This document shows positions 1 through 9,239 of a DNA stretch of 36,001 bases, one piece after another. The notes below the pieces were generated by a model that worked only from the letters and a program-made list of their open reading frames with translations, was not told where the DNA came from and did no database searches. The stretch covers positions 1-36,001 of the forward strand of contig CAILWW010000099.1 in NCBI GenBank assembly GCA_903838035.1, in the 5' to 3' direction. The stretch is from an uncultured Actinomycetes bacterium. GTDB lineage: Bacteria; Actinomycetota; Actinomycetes; Nanopelagicales; Nanopelagicaceae. Positions within the stretch are counted from its first letter, which is position 1. Every line of letters starts with the position of its first letter. The position numbers and the translations under genes were made by a program.

Positions 1-720
1 ATCGACGAAATTGAGAATGACGAGGCCATTTGCCAGCCGCAGCGCGGTCTCTACCGAATCGGTGATTCGTGATTTCGACTCTGATTTCACAGTCAAGCGA
101 TCTACAACTACTTCGATGGCGTGCTTCTCTTGCTTCTTTAACTTAGGGACATCTGCAATCGCATATACCGTTCCATCTACTCGAACACGAGCAAAGCCCT
201 GCACCGTAAAATCCTTGAATAGATCGAGAAATTCACCTTTGCGCTCTCGTATGACGGGAGCTAGGACGAGGAATTTGCTCCCCTCTTTCATTCCTAGAAT
301 CTGATCCACAATATTTTGTGGAGTCTGCTTGGCGATGGGCTTGCCACAATTTGGGCAGTGCGGGCGGCCAGCGCGAGCAAAGAGCAGTCGAAGGTAGTCG
401 TAGACCTCGGTAATTGTTCCCACCGTTGAACGTGGGTTTCGGTTGGTAGATTTTTGATCTATCGAGACGGCCGGAGAGAGCCCTTCAATGAAATCAACAT
501 CGGGCTTATCCATCTGACCCAGAAATTGACGCGCATAAGCTGAGAGGGACTCCACATATCGGCGTTGTCCTTCCGCAAAGATGGTGTCGAAGGCGAGCGA
601 AGATTTTCCAGAACCGCTTAATCCGGTAAAGACAATAAGCGCGTTTCGCGGTAAATCTAACGAGACATTCTTCAAATTGTGCTCGCGGGCGCCGCGAACT
701 ATTAGACGATCGGCGCTCAT
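1..720 (-). CDS. uvrA: Excinuclease ABC subunit A, N-terminal part (runs off the left edge)
   Basis: UvrA is the DNA-damage recognition ATPase of nucleotide excision repair; it loads UvrB at lesions. The reading frame is open over 240 codons from an ATG at 720 down to base 1, so the C-terminal three quarters lie outside the window. Visible features are the first Walker A motif GLSGSGKS at residues 33-40, the following family block with [18 protein letters not shown], and a CPNC half of the first zinc site near residue 123. The start codon directly abuts the uvrB stop (TAA then ATG, no gap), so the two genes are almost certainly co-transcribed and translationally coupled. A GGAAGAGG stretch about 10 bases upstream may act as ribosome binding site. 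Identity is certain; the truncation is caused by the window edge. Confidence 0.96.
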   Translation of the reverse strand, partial: MSADRLIVRGAREHNLKNVSLDLPRNALIVFTGLSGSGKSSLAFDTIFAEGQRRYVESLSAYARQFLGQMDKPDVDFIEGLSPAVSIDQKSTNRNPRSTVGTITEVYDYLRLLFARAGRPHCPNCGKPIAKQTPQNIVDQILGMKEGSKFLVLAPVIRERKGEFLDLFKDFTVQGFARVRVDGTVYAIADVPKLKKQEKHAIEVVVDRLTVKSESKSRITDSVETALRLANGLVILNFVD

Positions 721-2805
721 TTAGGTACCAGCCTCTTCCATTCCACGGAGCTCCTTCTTGAGCTCACGAATCTCATCTCGCAAACGTGCCGCTAATTCAA
801 AGGCGAGTTCTGCGGCAGCGGTCTTCATCTGTTCCGTCAGAGATTCTATGAGGGCGACCAGCTCTTGTCGTGGCAACGAATGAGCCTTATCCGAACTTAC
901 TTCCAGTCCGGCGGAAATCTGAGCTTTATTGCCCTTTGCGATGAAACTCACCCAGTCATCGGTATCTTCCGCCTCGGCCGTGATGAGGTCGGTAATATCG
1001 GCAATCTTCTTGCGCAGTGGCTTTGGATCAATGCCATGTTCGAGGTTATAGGCCACCTGCTTGGCTCGCCTGCGATTGGTCTCATCTATTGCTTGTGCCA
1101 TCGCTGGCGTGATGTTGTCGGCATACATATGGACCTCGCCCGATACATTTCGAGCGGCACGTCCGATGGTCTGAATGAGTGAAGTGGCAGAACGCAAGAA
1201 GCCTTGCTTATCTGCATCGAGAATGGCGACCAGCGAAACTTCCGGAAGGTCGAGACCTTCGCGAAGAAGGTTGATGCCGATGAGTACGTCGTATTCGCCA
1301 GAGCGAAGTTCTCGCAAGAGTTCAACCCGCCGCAAGGTATCGACTTCAGAGTGAAGATAGCGAACTCGTACACCTTGCTCCATCAAATAGTCGGTTAAAT
1401 CTTCCGACATCTTCTTGGTAAGTGTTGTCACTAGGACGCGCTCATTTTTAGCCGCACGGATATTGATCTCGTTGCGTAGATCATCAATCTGATTCTTAAT
1501 AGGCTTGATGATAATTTGTGGATCGATAAGTCCAGTAGGCCTAATGACTTGCTCGACTACATCACCGTGAACCTTCTCAAGTTCGTACTTTCCGGGTGTT
1601 GCAGAAAGGTAGACCGTCTGACCTTTGCGTTCTAGAAATTCATCAAACTTCAGTGGGCGGTTATCCATCGCACTGGGCAATCGAAATCCATGTTCTACCA
1701 AGGTTCGTTTTCTAGAAGCATCGCCCTCAAACATCGCCCCGATTTGTGGAACGGTAACGTGCGATTCATCGATGACCGTTAAGAAATCCTCTGGGAAATA
1801 ATCGAGCAGGCAGTTACCAGCTGAGCCAGCTGCGCGGCCATCGATATGACGGGAGTAGTTTTCGATACCCGAACAGAAGCCAAGTTGTTGAATCATCTCA
1901 ATATCAAAGGTTGTTCTCATGCGGATTCTTTGGGCTTCCAGAAGTTTTCCTTGTCGCTCAAAGAGATCAACGCGCTCCTCCATCTCCGCCTGAATCTGTT
2001 CGACGGCGCGCTTCATCGTTTCGGGTCCGGCGGCATAATGGCTGGCGGGGAAAACGTACATTTCGCTCTCATCGCGAATAATCTCCCCGGTGAGCGGATG
2101 CAAGGTCATAATTTTCTCGATTTCATCCCCAAACATCTCAATGCGAAGGGCGAGCTCTTCATACATAGGAATGATTTCGATAGTGTCACCACGCACCCGG
2201 AATGTTCCACGTTCAAAGGCCATGTCATTGCGGCGATACTGGATATCTACAAATTTTCGGAGAAGTTGATTACGCTCAATCGAATCTCCGACTTTGAGTT
2301 TGACCATTCGATCAACATATTCCTGTGGAGTTCCAAGGCCATAGATACAAGAGACCGTAGCAACCACGATCACATCTCTCCTCGTCAGGAGAGAATTTGT
2401 CGCGGAGTGACGCAATCGCTCGACCTCGGCATTAACCGAGCTATCCTTTTCAATGAAGGTGTCGGTCTGGGGAACATAGGCCTCAGGTTGGTAGTAGTCA
2501 TAATACGAGACAAAATACTCCACGGCATTGTTGGGCATCAGCTCTCGAAACTCATTTGCGAGCTGGGCAGCCAAAGTTTTATTGGGAGCCAAAACCAAAG
2601 TTGGTCTTTGAACTTGTTCAATTAACCAAGCGGTAGTTGCAGACTTTCCAGTTCCGGTTGCGCCGAGAAGGACTACATCCTTCTCCCCCGCCTCCAGCCG
2701 CTTGGTAATTTCAGCAATTGCATGCGGTTGATCGCCCGAAGGCACATAGTCGCTAATTACTTGAAAGGGATTAACTTTTCGCTCTAAATCCGTAACTGGT
2801 CGCAT
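721..2805 (-). CDS. uvrB: Excinuclease ABC subunit B
   Basis: UvrB is the helicase-like subunit that verifies damage and recruits UvrC. I place the start at the ATG at 2805 (694 residues), not at the upstream ATG at 2844, because the family begins with [16 protein letters not shown] and because this ATG overlaps the coaE stop in a TGATG junction typical of translational coupling. Seen: Walker A GATGTGKS at residues 48-55, the beta-hairpin region with [13 protein letters not shown], the DESHV box, helicase motifs including QTIGRAARN, and a C-terminal UVR domain rich in charged coiled-coil residues that contacts UvrC. Length is normal for the family. It lies between coaE and uvrA in a three-gene transcript. 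Confidence 0.97.
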   Translation of the reverse strand: MRPVTDLERKVNPFQVISDYVPSGDQPHAIAEITKRLEAGEKDVVLLGATGTGKSATTAWLIEQVQRPTLVLAPNKTLAAQLANEFRELMPNNAVEYFVSYYDYYQPEAYVPQTDTFIEKDSSVNAEVERLRHSATNSLLTRRDVIVVATVSCIYGLGTPQEYVDRMVKLKVGDSIERNQLLRKFVDIQYRRNDMAFERGTFRVRGDTIEIIPMYEELALRIEMFGDEIEKIMTLHPLTGEIIRDESEMYVFPASHYAAGPETMKRAVEQIQAEMEERVDLFERQGKLLEAQRIRMRTTFDIEMIQQLGFCSGIENYSRHIDGRAAGSAGNCLLDYFPEDFLTVIDESHVTVPQIGAMFEGDASRKRTLVEHGFRLPSAMDNRPLKFDEFLERKGQTVYLSATPGKYELEKVHGDVVEQVIRPTGLIDPQIIIKPIKNQIDDLRNEINIRAAKNERVLVTTLTKKMSEDLTDYLMEQGVRVRYLHSEVDTLRRVELLRELRSGEYDVLIGINLLREGLDLPEVSLVAILDADKQGFLRSATSLIQTIGRAARNVSGEVHMYADNITPAMAQAIDETNRRRAKQVAYNLEHGIDPKPLRKKIADITDLITAEAEDTDDWVSFIAKGNKAQISAGLEVSSDKAHSLPRQELVALIESLTEQMKTAAAELAFELAARLRDEIRELKKELRGMEEAGT

Positions 2806-3404
2806 CAATCCGCCTTGGCTCGCGGAAGAAGAGTGGTGTTCCACAACTCTTCCACTTGTCGAAGCAGGTGGTCGGAATCGCCATCGTTATTGATGATGTA
2901 GTCGGCAATAGCTTCACGCTCGGAATCGCCAACCTGCGCTGAAATTCGTCGCTCAATATCTGGCGCCGAAAGTCCGCGCTGGAGCAGCCGTTCTTTACGG
3001 AGGCTTTCTGAAGCTTTGACGGTGATAACACAATCAAATCTCTCTTTTCCGCCAGTCTCAACCAAAAGTGGAATTTGATGGATCACTACAGAATCTTTGG
3101 GAGCGCTTTTTACAATCGTATCTAGCCCCGACCTCACCAATGGATGAATAATGTTTTCCAGTTCGATTCGTTTTGCGGGATTGCGAAAAATTACTTCGGC
3201 CAATTTCTTTCGATCTATCTCACCGGCGCTGAGAATCTCATCGCCAAATTTGGCTATTACCTCTTCAAAGCCGGGCGTTCCGCGTTCAATTACATCTCGA
3301 GCGAGCTGATCTGCATCAATAACTATTGCACCTAATTGGGAGAAATATTGCCCAGCAAGAGATTTGCCGGAGCCAATTCCACCTGTGAGAGCAACGAGTA
3401 GCAC
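2805..3404 (-). CDS. coaE: Dephospho-CoA kinase
   Basis: Catalyses the last step of coenzyme A synthesis, ATP-dependent phosphorylation of dephospho-CoA. The 199-residue protein opens with the P-loop [10 protein letters not shown] at residues 7-16, followed by the CoaE-typical [13 protein letters not shown] segment and the HPLVR motif. The start is a GTG at 3404. It lies six bases downstream of a TAGAGT box and no Shine-Dalgarno is seen, suggesting a leaderless mRNA that begins at the GTG. Its stop overlaps the uvrB start (TGATG), so coaE heads the coaE-uvrB-uvrA unit. An rpsA terminator separates it from rpsA upstream. The rpsA-coaE-uvrB order is conserved in Actinobacteria. Confidence 0.95.
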   Translation of the reverse strand: MLLVALTGGIGSGKSLAGQYFSQLGAIVIDADQLARDVIERGTPGFEEVIAKFGDEILSAGEIDRKKLAEVIFRNPAKRIELENIIHPLVRSGLDTIVKSAPKDSVVIHQIPLLVETGGKERFDCVITVKASESLRKERLLQRGLSAPDIERRISAQVGDSEREAIADYIINNDGDSDHLLRQVEELWNTTLLPRAKAD

Positions 3405-3410
3405 GAGCCC

Positions 3411-3416
3411 ACTCTA
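3411..3416 (-). promoter_or_regulatory. Candidate -10 box for a leaderless coaE mRNA
   Basis: On the minus strand TAGAGT is followed by six bases (GGGCTC) and then the coaE GTG. Actinobacterial promoters need mainly a TAnnnT box six to eight bases before the transcription start, so transcription would begin on the start codon. No -35 match is obvious. It sits downstream of the rpsA terminator, so coaE needs its own promoter. Confidence 0.5.
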
Positions 3417-3442
3417 GCGAAGTGTCGTAGGCGTGATAAATG

Positions 3443-3476
3443 AAAAGGGCCCCGACCATTTACGGTCGAAGCCCTT
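3443..3476 (-). terminator. Intrinsic terminator after rpsA
   Basis: Within the 87-base gap between rpsA and coaE the minus strand folds into a two-part stem: AAGGGC pairs with GCCCTT, and inside it CGACC pairs with GGTCG around a short AT-rich loop. A TTTT run follows directly on the minus strand. This fits a Rho-independent terminator of rpsA. Confidence 0.75.
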
Positions 3477-3491
3477 AACGCTAGTGATTGC

Positions 3492-4844
3492 TTATTCAGC
3501 AGATCCTTCGCCATCAGCAGGAGCGGCTGCGGCATCTGCTGCCTTAGCCTCTTCCTTCTGCTTGCGGTGTGCCATAAAGCGAGCTTGAGCTTCGGCGTAA
3601 TGACGCTCCCACTCTTCACGTTGTGTTTCAAAGCCGGGACGCCACTCTTGGGTTTCGGCATCGAAACCTTCAGGGTAGATGAAGTTGCCTTCCGCGTCAT
3701 AGCGGGCTGCCATTCCATACTGAGTTGGATCGAATGCTTCGATCTCGACTTCATGTCCCTCGTTTGCTTGCTTAAGAGAAAGTGAGATACGACGACGCTC
3801 GAGATCGATATCAATAATCTTTACAAAGAGTTCATCGCCAACTTGGACAACCTGCTCTGGAATCTCAACGTGGCGTTCTGCCAACTCTGAAATGTGAACA
3901 AGTCCTTCGATTCCTTCGAATACTCGAATAAAGGCGCCGAATGGAACGAGCTTGGTAACTTCACCAGGAACAACTTGGTTAATCGCATGTGTGCGAGCAA
4001 ATGCTTGCCATGGATCTTCTTGGGTTGCCTTAAGTGAGAGTGATACGCGCTCGCGCTCGAAATCAACTTCGAGAACTTCAACAGTAACCTCATCGCCGAC
4101 TTCTACAACTTCTGAAGGATGATCGATGTGCTTCCATGAGAGTTCAGAGACGTGAACCAAACCATCTACGCCACCAAGGTCAACGAATGCGCCGAAGTTA
4201 ACGATAGATGAGACAACTCCTGTGCGGACTTGGCCCTTTTGTAGTTGATTCAAGAAGGTGGTGCGAGACTCTGATTGGGTCTGCTCGAGATAGGCACGAC
4301 GAGAGAGAACAACATTGTTGCGGTTCTTATCAAGTTCGATGATGCGAGCCTCAACTTGCTTACCAATGTATGGAGTCAAGTCGCGAACACGACGCATTTC
4401 TACAAGCGATGCAGGAAGGAAGCCACGAAGACCGATATCGACGATCAAGCCGCCCTTAACAACTTCAATGACAGTACCGACGACAACTTCATCGCGCTCT
4501 TTCTTGCCTTCAATTTCGCCCCAAGCACGCTCGTATTGAGCACGCTTCTTGGAGAGGATGGTGCGACCTTCTTTATCTTCCTTCTGTAGAACAAGCGCTT
4601 CGATCTTATCGCCGACTTTTACGAGATCTGCGGGATCAATGTCGTGACGAATAGAGAGTTCGCGGGATGGAATAACGCCCTCGGTCTTGTAACCAATATC
4701 AAGGAGTACTTCTTCGCGATCTACTTGAACAACAGTTCCGATGACGAGATCGCCATCATTAAAATTCTTAATTGTGCCTTCAATAGCGGCGAGAAAATCT
4801 TCGGCTGAGCCGATGTCGTTTACTGCAATTTGTGAGGGGGTCAA
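3492..4844 (-). CDS. rpsA: 30S ribosomal protein S1
   Basis: S1 binds mRNA on the 30S subunit and helps translation initiation. The 450-residue protein has four S1 (OB-fold) repeats, at roughly residues 33-105, 121-186, 205-275 and 292-360, each with the G-x-V / GAFV / L(V)H(I/V)SEL pattern. A charged, Ala- and Glu-rich tail follows. Four repeats instead of the six of E. coli S1 is normal for Actinobacteria. The family N-terminus (AVNDIGSAEDFLAAI) is intact. The only suitable start is TTG at 4844, four bases after a GGAG. A consensus-like promoter lies upstream and a terminator downstream, so rpsA is probably monocistronic. Confidence 0.96.
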   Translation of the reverse strand: MTPSQIAVNDIGSAEDFLAAIEGTIKNFNDGDLVIGTVVQVDREEVLLDIGYKTEGVIPSRELSIRHDIDPADLVKVGDKIEALVLQKEDKEGRTILSKKRAQYERAWGEIEGKKERDEVVVGTVIEVVKGGLIVDIGLRGFLPASLVEMRRVRDLTPYIGKQVEARIIELDKNRNNVVLSRRAYLEQTQSESRTTFLNQLQKGQVRTGVVSSIVNFGAFVDLGGVDGLVHVSELSWKHIDHPSEVVEVGDEVTVEVLEVDFERERVSLSLKATQEDPWQAFARTHAINQVVPGEVTKLVPFGAFIRVFEGIEGLVHISELAERHVEIPEQVVQVGDELFVKIIDIDLERRRISLSLKQANEGHEVEIEAFDPTQYGMAARYDAEGNFIYPEGFDAETQEWRPGFETQREEWERHYAEAQARFMAHRKQKEEAKAADAAAAPADGEGSAE

Positions 4845-4888
4845 GGTTCTCCGTAGGGATAGAAAGTAGTAGGAATGGGACGGGGCTA

Positions 4889-4917
4889 AGGCTACTTACC
4901 GCCACAGGCTGGGTCAA
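4889..4917 (-). promoter_or_regulatory. Candidate rpsA promoter (-35 TTGACC, 17 bp, -10 TAGCCT)
   Basis: On the minus strand TTGACC (4912-4917) is followed by exactly 17 bases and then TAGCCT (4889-4894). This gives a leader of about 38 bases before the rpsA TTG, containing a GGAG. It is the most complete housekeeping-type promoter in the left part of the window and is divergent to the MFS gene. Confidence 0.55.
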
Positions 4918-4948
4918 AACCGCTACCTCAATGGCAGTACAGCACAGA

Positions 4949-4954
4949 TATAGT
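4949..4954 (+). promoter_or_regulatory. Candidate -10 box for a leaderless MFS transporter mRNA
   Basis: TATAGT is followed by seven bases (GGGCGTA) and then ATG at 4962. No Shine-Dalgarno is present before this ATG. This favours ATG 4962 over the in-frame GTG at 4953, which overlaps the box. Confidence 0.5.
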
Positions 4955-4961
4955 GGGCGTA

Positions 4962-6188
4962 ATGAAGCGATATTGGGAGATTTTGAGGATGGCTACGGCC
5001 CGAAATCTCATGATCAGCGCCTTCCCGGCGCGATTGGCCTACGGCATGATCTCTTTGGGTATTTACTTCAAAGTCCAACAAGCCACTCACTCCATTGCCG
5101 CTGCAGGTCTGGCTGTTGGCTTAAATGGAGCGGCCGGAGCATTTACTGCCGGCCCTCGAGGGGCAATCATCGATCGACTTGGTATGAAATGGCCATTGCG
5201 ATTCTTAGTTCCCAGTTATGCAACGTTGATACTTATTTTCAATGCCGGCCACAGTCGCAATTACCTCATCACCCTGGCATTTATCCTTGGATTTACCGCT
5301 CCTCCAATTAATCTCTCCGTGCGTCCGCTTTGGAAAATTACGGTGCCCTCAGATTTACTCAGAAGCGCGCTCGCAATCGATACCGCGATCATGAATACAG
5401 TGGGAGTTTTTGGTCCAGTAATAGTCACCTTTCTTGCCCTCTCCAAAAATCCGCTTTGGGCGCTCTATCTCTGTGCCGCGCTGATGTATATCGGTGGCTT
5501 CGCACTTATGTCTCTACCCGTAACTCGAAGCTTTGTGCCAGAGAAGAAGGAGAAAGATTCTTCGGCGCTCTGGCGAGTTCCGGCAGTTCAAATCCTGGCG
5601 ATTGAAGGAGCTTTTATTGGCTTGGGAATGGGGGCATGGGATATCGGCGTTCCGGCTTTCGCAACGCTCAAGCACCAGCCGCATTTAGCCGGAACAATTT
5701 TGGCGATTATGGCGGGAGCAATTGTGCTTGGCGGATTCTTGGCCGGCCTTATCTCTCGTCAAACTTCTTCGCTGGCGGCGCTTCGAAAAATCTATCTCGG
5801 ATGGTTCGTTGTCAGTATTCCCTTAGCTGCCACGAACCCTGGGTTGACCATGTTTATCGTCACCGCCTGTATCGGTTTACTCGGTGGCGGTCTCCAAGTC
5901 TTCTATTGGGAGGTAATTGAGGCGGTTCGGCCGAAAGGATCGCAATCTGGAACTTTAGGTTGGCTCTGGACTATTGAAGGAACCATGTCAGCCATTGGCG
6001 CATCACTCGGTGGCTTCATATCGCAACACTTCTCCCCTCGCTATTGCTTTCTCACGATGACGGGCACCATCGCCATTGGTTTAATAATTATTACATTGGG
6101 TCGCAAGCGACTTCACGCAGCCGATCGGGCTCCTAGTGATGATGAAGATACTGAAGCCCTTGGAGATGTAATTTCCAATACTGATTAA
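4962..6188 (+). CDS. MFS-type transporter of unknown substrate
   Basis: A hydrophobic 408-residue protein with about twelve predicted membrane spans and a major facilitator pattern. The loop after span 2 reads GPRGAIIDRLG, resembling the MFS loop 2-3 signature, and a second half begins near residue 200 after a charged central loop (EKKEKDSS). The C-terminal tail is acidic and cytosolic. I cannot name the substrate; a drug or metabolite efflux role is the generic guess. The start is ATG 4962, chosen from the TATAGT box seven bases upstream; a GTG at 4953 is the alternative. It is one of only two plus-strand genes here, divergent from rpsA and convergent with polA, whose stop codon overlaps its own by two bases. 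An exact 119-base copy of its interior (5286-5404) recurs at the right end of the window. Confidence 0.85.
   Translation: MKRYWEILRMATARNLMISAFPARLAYGMISLGIYFKVQQATHSIAAAGLAVGLNGAAGAFTAGPRGAIIDRLGMKWPLRFLVPSYATLILIFNAGHSRNYLITLAFILGFTAPPINLSVRPLWKITVPSDLLRSALAIDTAIMNTVGVFGPVIVTFLALSKNPLWALYLCAALMYIGGFALMSLPVTRSFVPEKKEKDSSALWRVPAVQILAIEGAFIGLGMGAWDIGVPAFATLKHQPHLAGTILAIMAGAIVLGGFLAGLISRQTSSLAALRKIYLGWFVVSIPLAATNPGLTMFIVTACIGLLGGGLQVFYWEVIEAVRPKGSQSGTLGWLWTIEGTMSAIGASLGGFISQHFSPRYCFLTMTGTIAIGLIIITLGRKRLHAADRAPSDDEDTEALGDVISNTD
5286..5404 (+). repeat. 119-bp direct repeat, copy A (inside the MFS gene)
   Basis: Bases 5286-5404 are identical, in the same orientation, to 35883-36001. The match starts sharply (C at 5285 versus G at 35882) and runs to the last base of the window, so its true right end is unknown. 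This copy is in its natural context: it continues the MFS reading frame on both sides. Confidence 0.97.
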
Positions 6189-8776
6189 TGCGCTGCTAGA
6201 TCCCAGCTCGTACCGATTCCGATATTCACATCGAGCGGAACGGACAAATCAAAAGCCCCGCCCATCTCTTCCCGAATTAACGTAGATAAAGTCTCCTCTT
6301 CGCCCTTTGCCACTTCACAAATAAGTTCGTCATGCACTTGCAGAAGCATTCGAGATTTCAAGCCCTCTCGCTTGATGCGCGAGATAACGCTAATCATGGC
6401 TACCTTAATAATGTCTGCTGCCGAACCTTGAATTGGTGCATTAAGCGCCATCCGTTCAGCAACTTCGCGTCGCGCGCGGATATCGCTGGTGAGGTCTGGC
6501 AGGTATCTTCTTCGCCCAAGAATTGTCTCGGTATAGCCTTTTGTTGCCGCCTCTTTAACAACGCTCTTTAGATAATCTCGAATTCCACCGAAGCGCTCAT
6601 AATATTTATCCATCAGAGCCGCGGCATCACCTGGTGACAAATCAAGTTGCTGGGCCAGGCCATAAGAAGAGAGACCGTAAGCCAGACCGTATGACATCGC
6701 CTTGATTTGCCTGCGCATCTCCGGATCAACATCTGCGGGTTTAACGCCGAAGACCAAGGAGGCAACCGTTGAGTGTAAATCTTCACCCGATTTAAATGCC
6801 TCGATCAAGCGCGCATCTTTAGAAAGGTGGGCCATGATGCGCATCTCAATTTGGCTGTAATCAGCGGTCAGAAGGACTGTATATGGATTCTGTGAGACGA
6901 AGCAATCTCTGATCCGCCGACCCTCTTCGGTCCGAACCGGAATATTTTGTAGGTTTGGATTGGTCGAGGAGAGACGGCCGGTGGCGGCTACGGTCTGCTG
7001 AAAATTAGTATGGATTCGGCCATCCTTTGCCGTGGCAGAGATCAAACCCTCAACCGTGGTTAACAATTTGCTCGTCTCTCGAATACGTAAAAGATGTGCG
7101 AGCAATGGATGGCCGGTCTTGGCCATGAGCCAATCCAAGCTCTCGGCATCTGTCGTGAAACCTGTTTTAATCTTCTTCGTCTTTGGCAGGCCTAACTCTT
7201 CAAAGAGAACTACTTGGAGCTGCTTTGGTGACCCGACATTAAATTCATGACCTGCCTCTTTATGAGCAGATGCTGTCTCGCGCGCAACTTCAGCGGCAAA
7301 AAAAGATGAAAGCTCCTGCAACTTTCCCAAATCGACTCCGACGCCAACCTTCTCCATCTCGGCCAGATCTACCAAGACCGGAATTTCAAGTTTGCTCATG
7401 AGCTCGCCCATATTGCGCTCATCGAGTTCGTTGCGCAGAATCGGCACTAATTGATGAATCGAGAGTGCGCCTAGTCCGTCAAAGCTCTCGAAGAGAGTCT
7501 CCTCCCTCTCGGCATTTACCAGACCAAGAAATCTCTCGGTTAAATCAGCTAGGGTTAAATTTCGTCCACCAGGATTAATTAAGTAAGCGGCAAGCTCGGT
7601 ATCGAAAACTATGCCGGCAAGCGGGTATTTCCGAGCAATCTCTTTGCCACCGTGTACATATTTCTGAACTTGCTCATCGCTAAACCACGCACCGAAGTCG
7701 GATCCTTCAACTAAATAAAGTTCCTCATCATTCAGCGCCACAGCAAAGGCCTGAATCTCGCCCCCTTCCCATTGGCAATAAAGGGAGATGGGATCTTTAA
7801 CTCCTGAAATCTTCTTATCTAACTCAGCCGATGAAAGAAGTTTGCCTTGTACTTGCGGCTCCGCAGAAGTGGCCTTCTTACTCTCAACCTTTTGCTCTCC
7901 CCCGATTGCTTTAACGCGCTCTTTGAGCGCCTTAATCTCCAGGTTATCCAGGAGTTGATTTAGGGCCGGTGAGTCAACACCGTTCCACTTTAAATCTGCA
8001 ATGCTCGCATCAATCTCCATATCGGCGCGCAGATGAGTAAGTTCGTGGTTGAGGCGAACGCTCGCTAAATTCTCACGCAAGGATTCCCCAACTTTTCCTT
8101 TAATCTCATCGGCATGAGTCAATAGGTTCTCTAGCGAGTTGTACTCCACAATCCATTTAGCGGCGGTCTTCTCGCCAACTCCAGGAATTGAAGGCAAGTT
8201 ATCACTTGGGTCTCCACGAAGCGCTGCGTAATCTGGATACTGCGCCGGCGTCAGGCCGTATTTCGCTTCGACTGCAGCCGGGGTCATTCGTGCTAGGTCC
8301 GCCACGCCTTTCTTTGGATAAAGGACGGTGGTCTGTTCGTTGACGAGTTGAAAGGAATCTCGATCTCCGGTGCAGATGAGAACTTCGAAGCCTTCAGCCT
8401 CAGCTCTTTTAGCAAATGTGGCTATTACGTCATCGGCTTCAAAGCCTTCAACCGCAAAATGTCTTACGCCAAAGCTCTTCACTAAATCGAAGAGGTATGA
8501 GGTCTGGGATCTAAATTCGTCTGGGGTCGCACTTCGCTGCGCCTTGTACTCTGGAAATTTTTCACTTCGGAAAGTCTTGCGCGAGACATCAAAGGCGGCC
8601 GCGATATGTGTTGGCTTCTCATCGCGAATGAGGTTGATCAACATCGAGGCAAAGCCGTAAATCGCGTTAGTTGGCTGGCCAGATGCAGTAGCGAAATTCT
8701 CGACGGGCAGTGCATAGAAAGCTCGATAAGCCAATGAGTGGCCATCTATTAGGAGCAAACGCTTCGCTGAACTCAC
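6185..8776 (-). CDS. polA: DNA polymerase I
   Basis: PolA fills gaps and removes RNA primers. The 863-residue protein has an N-terminal 5'-3' nuclease (about residues 1-290, with GFEADDVIAT and GDPSDNLPSIPGVGEKTA). A degenerate 3'-5' exonuclease-like domain follows (about 310-470). The polymerase domain ends the protein, with motif A DYSQIEMR, motif B RRQIKAMSYGLAYG and motif C VHDE near residue 815. The DxE of exonuclease motif I is missing (CQWEGG stands in its place), so proofreading is probably lost, as in other actinobacterial and Taq-type enzymes. The O-helix carries Tyr (MSYG) where E. coli has Phe762. The start is GTG at 8776, six bases after a TAGAAT box. Its stop overlaps the convergent MFS stop. 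Confidence 0.97.
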   Translation of the reverse strand: MSSAKRLLLIDGHSLAYRAFYALPVENFATASGQPTNAIYGFASMLINLIRDEKPTHIAAAFDVSRKTFRSEKFPEYKAQRSATPDEFRSQTSYLFDLVKSFGVRHFAVEGFEADDVIATFAKRAEAEGFEVLICTGDRDSFQLVNEQTTVLYPKKGVADLARMTPAAVEAKYGLTPAQYPDYAALRGDPSDNLPSIPGVGEKTAAKWIVEYNSLENLLTHADEIKGKVGESLRENLASVRLNHELTHLRADMEIDASIADLKWNGVDSPALNQLLDNLEIKALKERVKAIGGEQKVESKKATSAEPQVQGKLLSSAELDKKISGVKDPISLYCQWEGGEIQAFAVALNDEELYLVEGSDFGAWFSDEQVQKYVHGGKEIARKYPLAGIVFDTELAAYLINPGGRNLTLADLTERFLGLVNAEREETLFESFDGLGALSIHQLVPILRNELDERNMGELMSKLEIPVLVDLAEMEKVGVGVDLGKLQELSSFFAAEVARETASAHKEAGHEFNVGSPKQLQVVLFEELGLPKTKKIKTGFTTDAESLDWLMAKTGHPLLAHLLRIRETSKLLTTVEGLISATAKDGRIHTNFQQTVAATGRLSSTNPNLQNIPVRTEEGRRIRDCFVSQNPYTVLLTADYSQIEMRIMAHLSKDARLIEAFKSGEDLHSTVASLVFGVKPADVDPEMRRQIKAMSYGLAYGLSSYGLAQQLDLSPGDAAALMDKYYERFGGIRDYLKSVVKEAATKGYTETILGRRRYLPDLTSDIRARREVAERMALNAPIQGSAADIIKVAMISVISRIKREGLKSRMLLQVHDELICEVAKGEEETLSTLIREEMGGAFDLSVPLDVNIGIGTSWDLAAH

Positions 8777-8782
8777 GCTCGG

Positions 8783-8788
8783 ATTCTA
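8783..8788 (-). promoter_or_regulatory. Candidate -10 box for a leaderless polA mRNA
   Basis: On the minus strand TAGAAT is followed by CCGAGC and then the polA GTG, with no Shine-Dalgarno. It is back-to-back with the thioesterase box in a 49-base divergent gap. Confidence 0.5.
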
Positions 8789-8812
8789 GGCTCTATCTCA
8801 TCCGACTCTCGG

Positions 8813-8818
8813 TAGACT
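8813..8818 (+). promoter_or_regulatory. Candidate -10 box for a leaderless thioesterase mRNA
   Basis: TAGACT is followed by seven bases (TCGGGTT) and then ATG at 8826. No Shine-Dalgarno is visible. It is divergent from the polA box. Confidence 0.5.
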
Positions 8819-8825
8819 TCGGGTT

Positions 8826-9233
8826 ATGGAAGATTTTCTTGAAATTATCCGAAAGCGCGGAGCCGGAGCCCTCGGTGAAAAAATGGGCATCGAAGTAATT
8901 GAAGCATCTCCCCAGCGGCTTGTGGCAACTATGCCGGTCGAGGGCAATACTCAACCAGTTGGACTGCTTCACGGCGGGGCGAGTGTTGTTCTCGCCGAAT
9001 CTCTCGGCTCTATTGGCACCCAACTTCATGCGGGTATGGATCGTCGAATCGTTGGAGTTGATATCAACGCCACCCACCACAAGTCAGCAACCTCTGGAAT
9101 CGTCACGGGAGTGGCCACAGCGATTTCACTCGGAAAAACGCTCTGCGTTTATGAGATCGTCATTACCAATGAAGCCGGAGAGCGAACTTGCACCTCTCGC
9201 ATTACCTGCATGATCTTGGCAAAGCGCGACTAA
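8826..9233 (+). CDS. Hotdog-fold acyl-CoA thioesterase (PaaI/YdiI-like)
   Basis: A 135-residue single-domain protein of the PaaI/YdiI thioesterase family, which hydrolyses acyl- or aroyl-CoA thioesters. The hotdog signature is clear: NTQPVGLLHGGASVVLAES at about residues 39-57, with the HGG turn and a Glu in the helix that serves as catalytic carboxylate in relatives, followed by VDINATHHKS. Members near this sequence include 1,4-dihydroxy-2-naphthoyl-CoA thioesterase of menaquinone synthesis, but the substrate cannot be read from sequence and no men genes are here. It is on the plus strand, divergent from polA and convergent with livF, with only six bases between the stops. The start at ATG 8826 fits the TAGACT box seven bases upstream. 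Confidence 0.88.
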   Translation: MEDFLEIIRKRGAGALGEKMGIEVIEASPQRLVATMPVEGNTQPVGLLHGGASVVLAESLGSIGTQLHAGMDRRIVGVDINATHHKSATSGIVTGVATAISLGKTLCVYEIVITNEAGERTCTSRITCMILAKRD

Positions 9234-9239
9234 ACAGAT

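Noticed and set aside
1846-2625. A 259-codon plus-strand open frame opposite uvrB
   Set aside because: It lies wholly antisense to a well-conserved uvrB, has no recognisable domain and no start signal.
3332-3814. A 160-codon minus-strand frame covering the coaE start and the rpsA 3' end
   Set aside because: It is out of frame with rpsA, has low-complexity composition and crosses the rpsA terminator; both real genes explain the region.
4953-4961. GTG 4953 as start of the MFS gene
   Set aside because: It overlaps the TATAGT box and has no ribosome binding site; ATG 4962 sits at the spacing seen for other leaderless starts.
5261-5446. A 61-codon minus-strand frame whose interior equals the N-terminus of the extended lspA frame
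   Set aside because: It is the antisense of the MFS gene. The identity is explained by the 119-base repeat and is not evidence for a shared protein domain.
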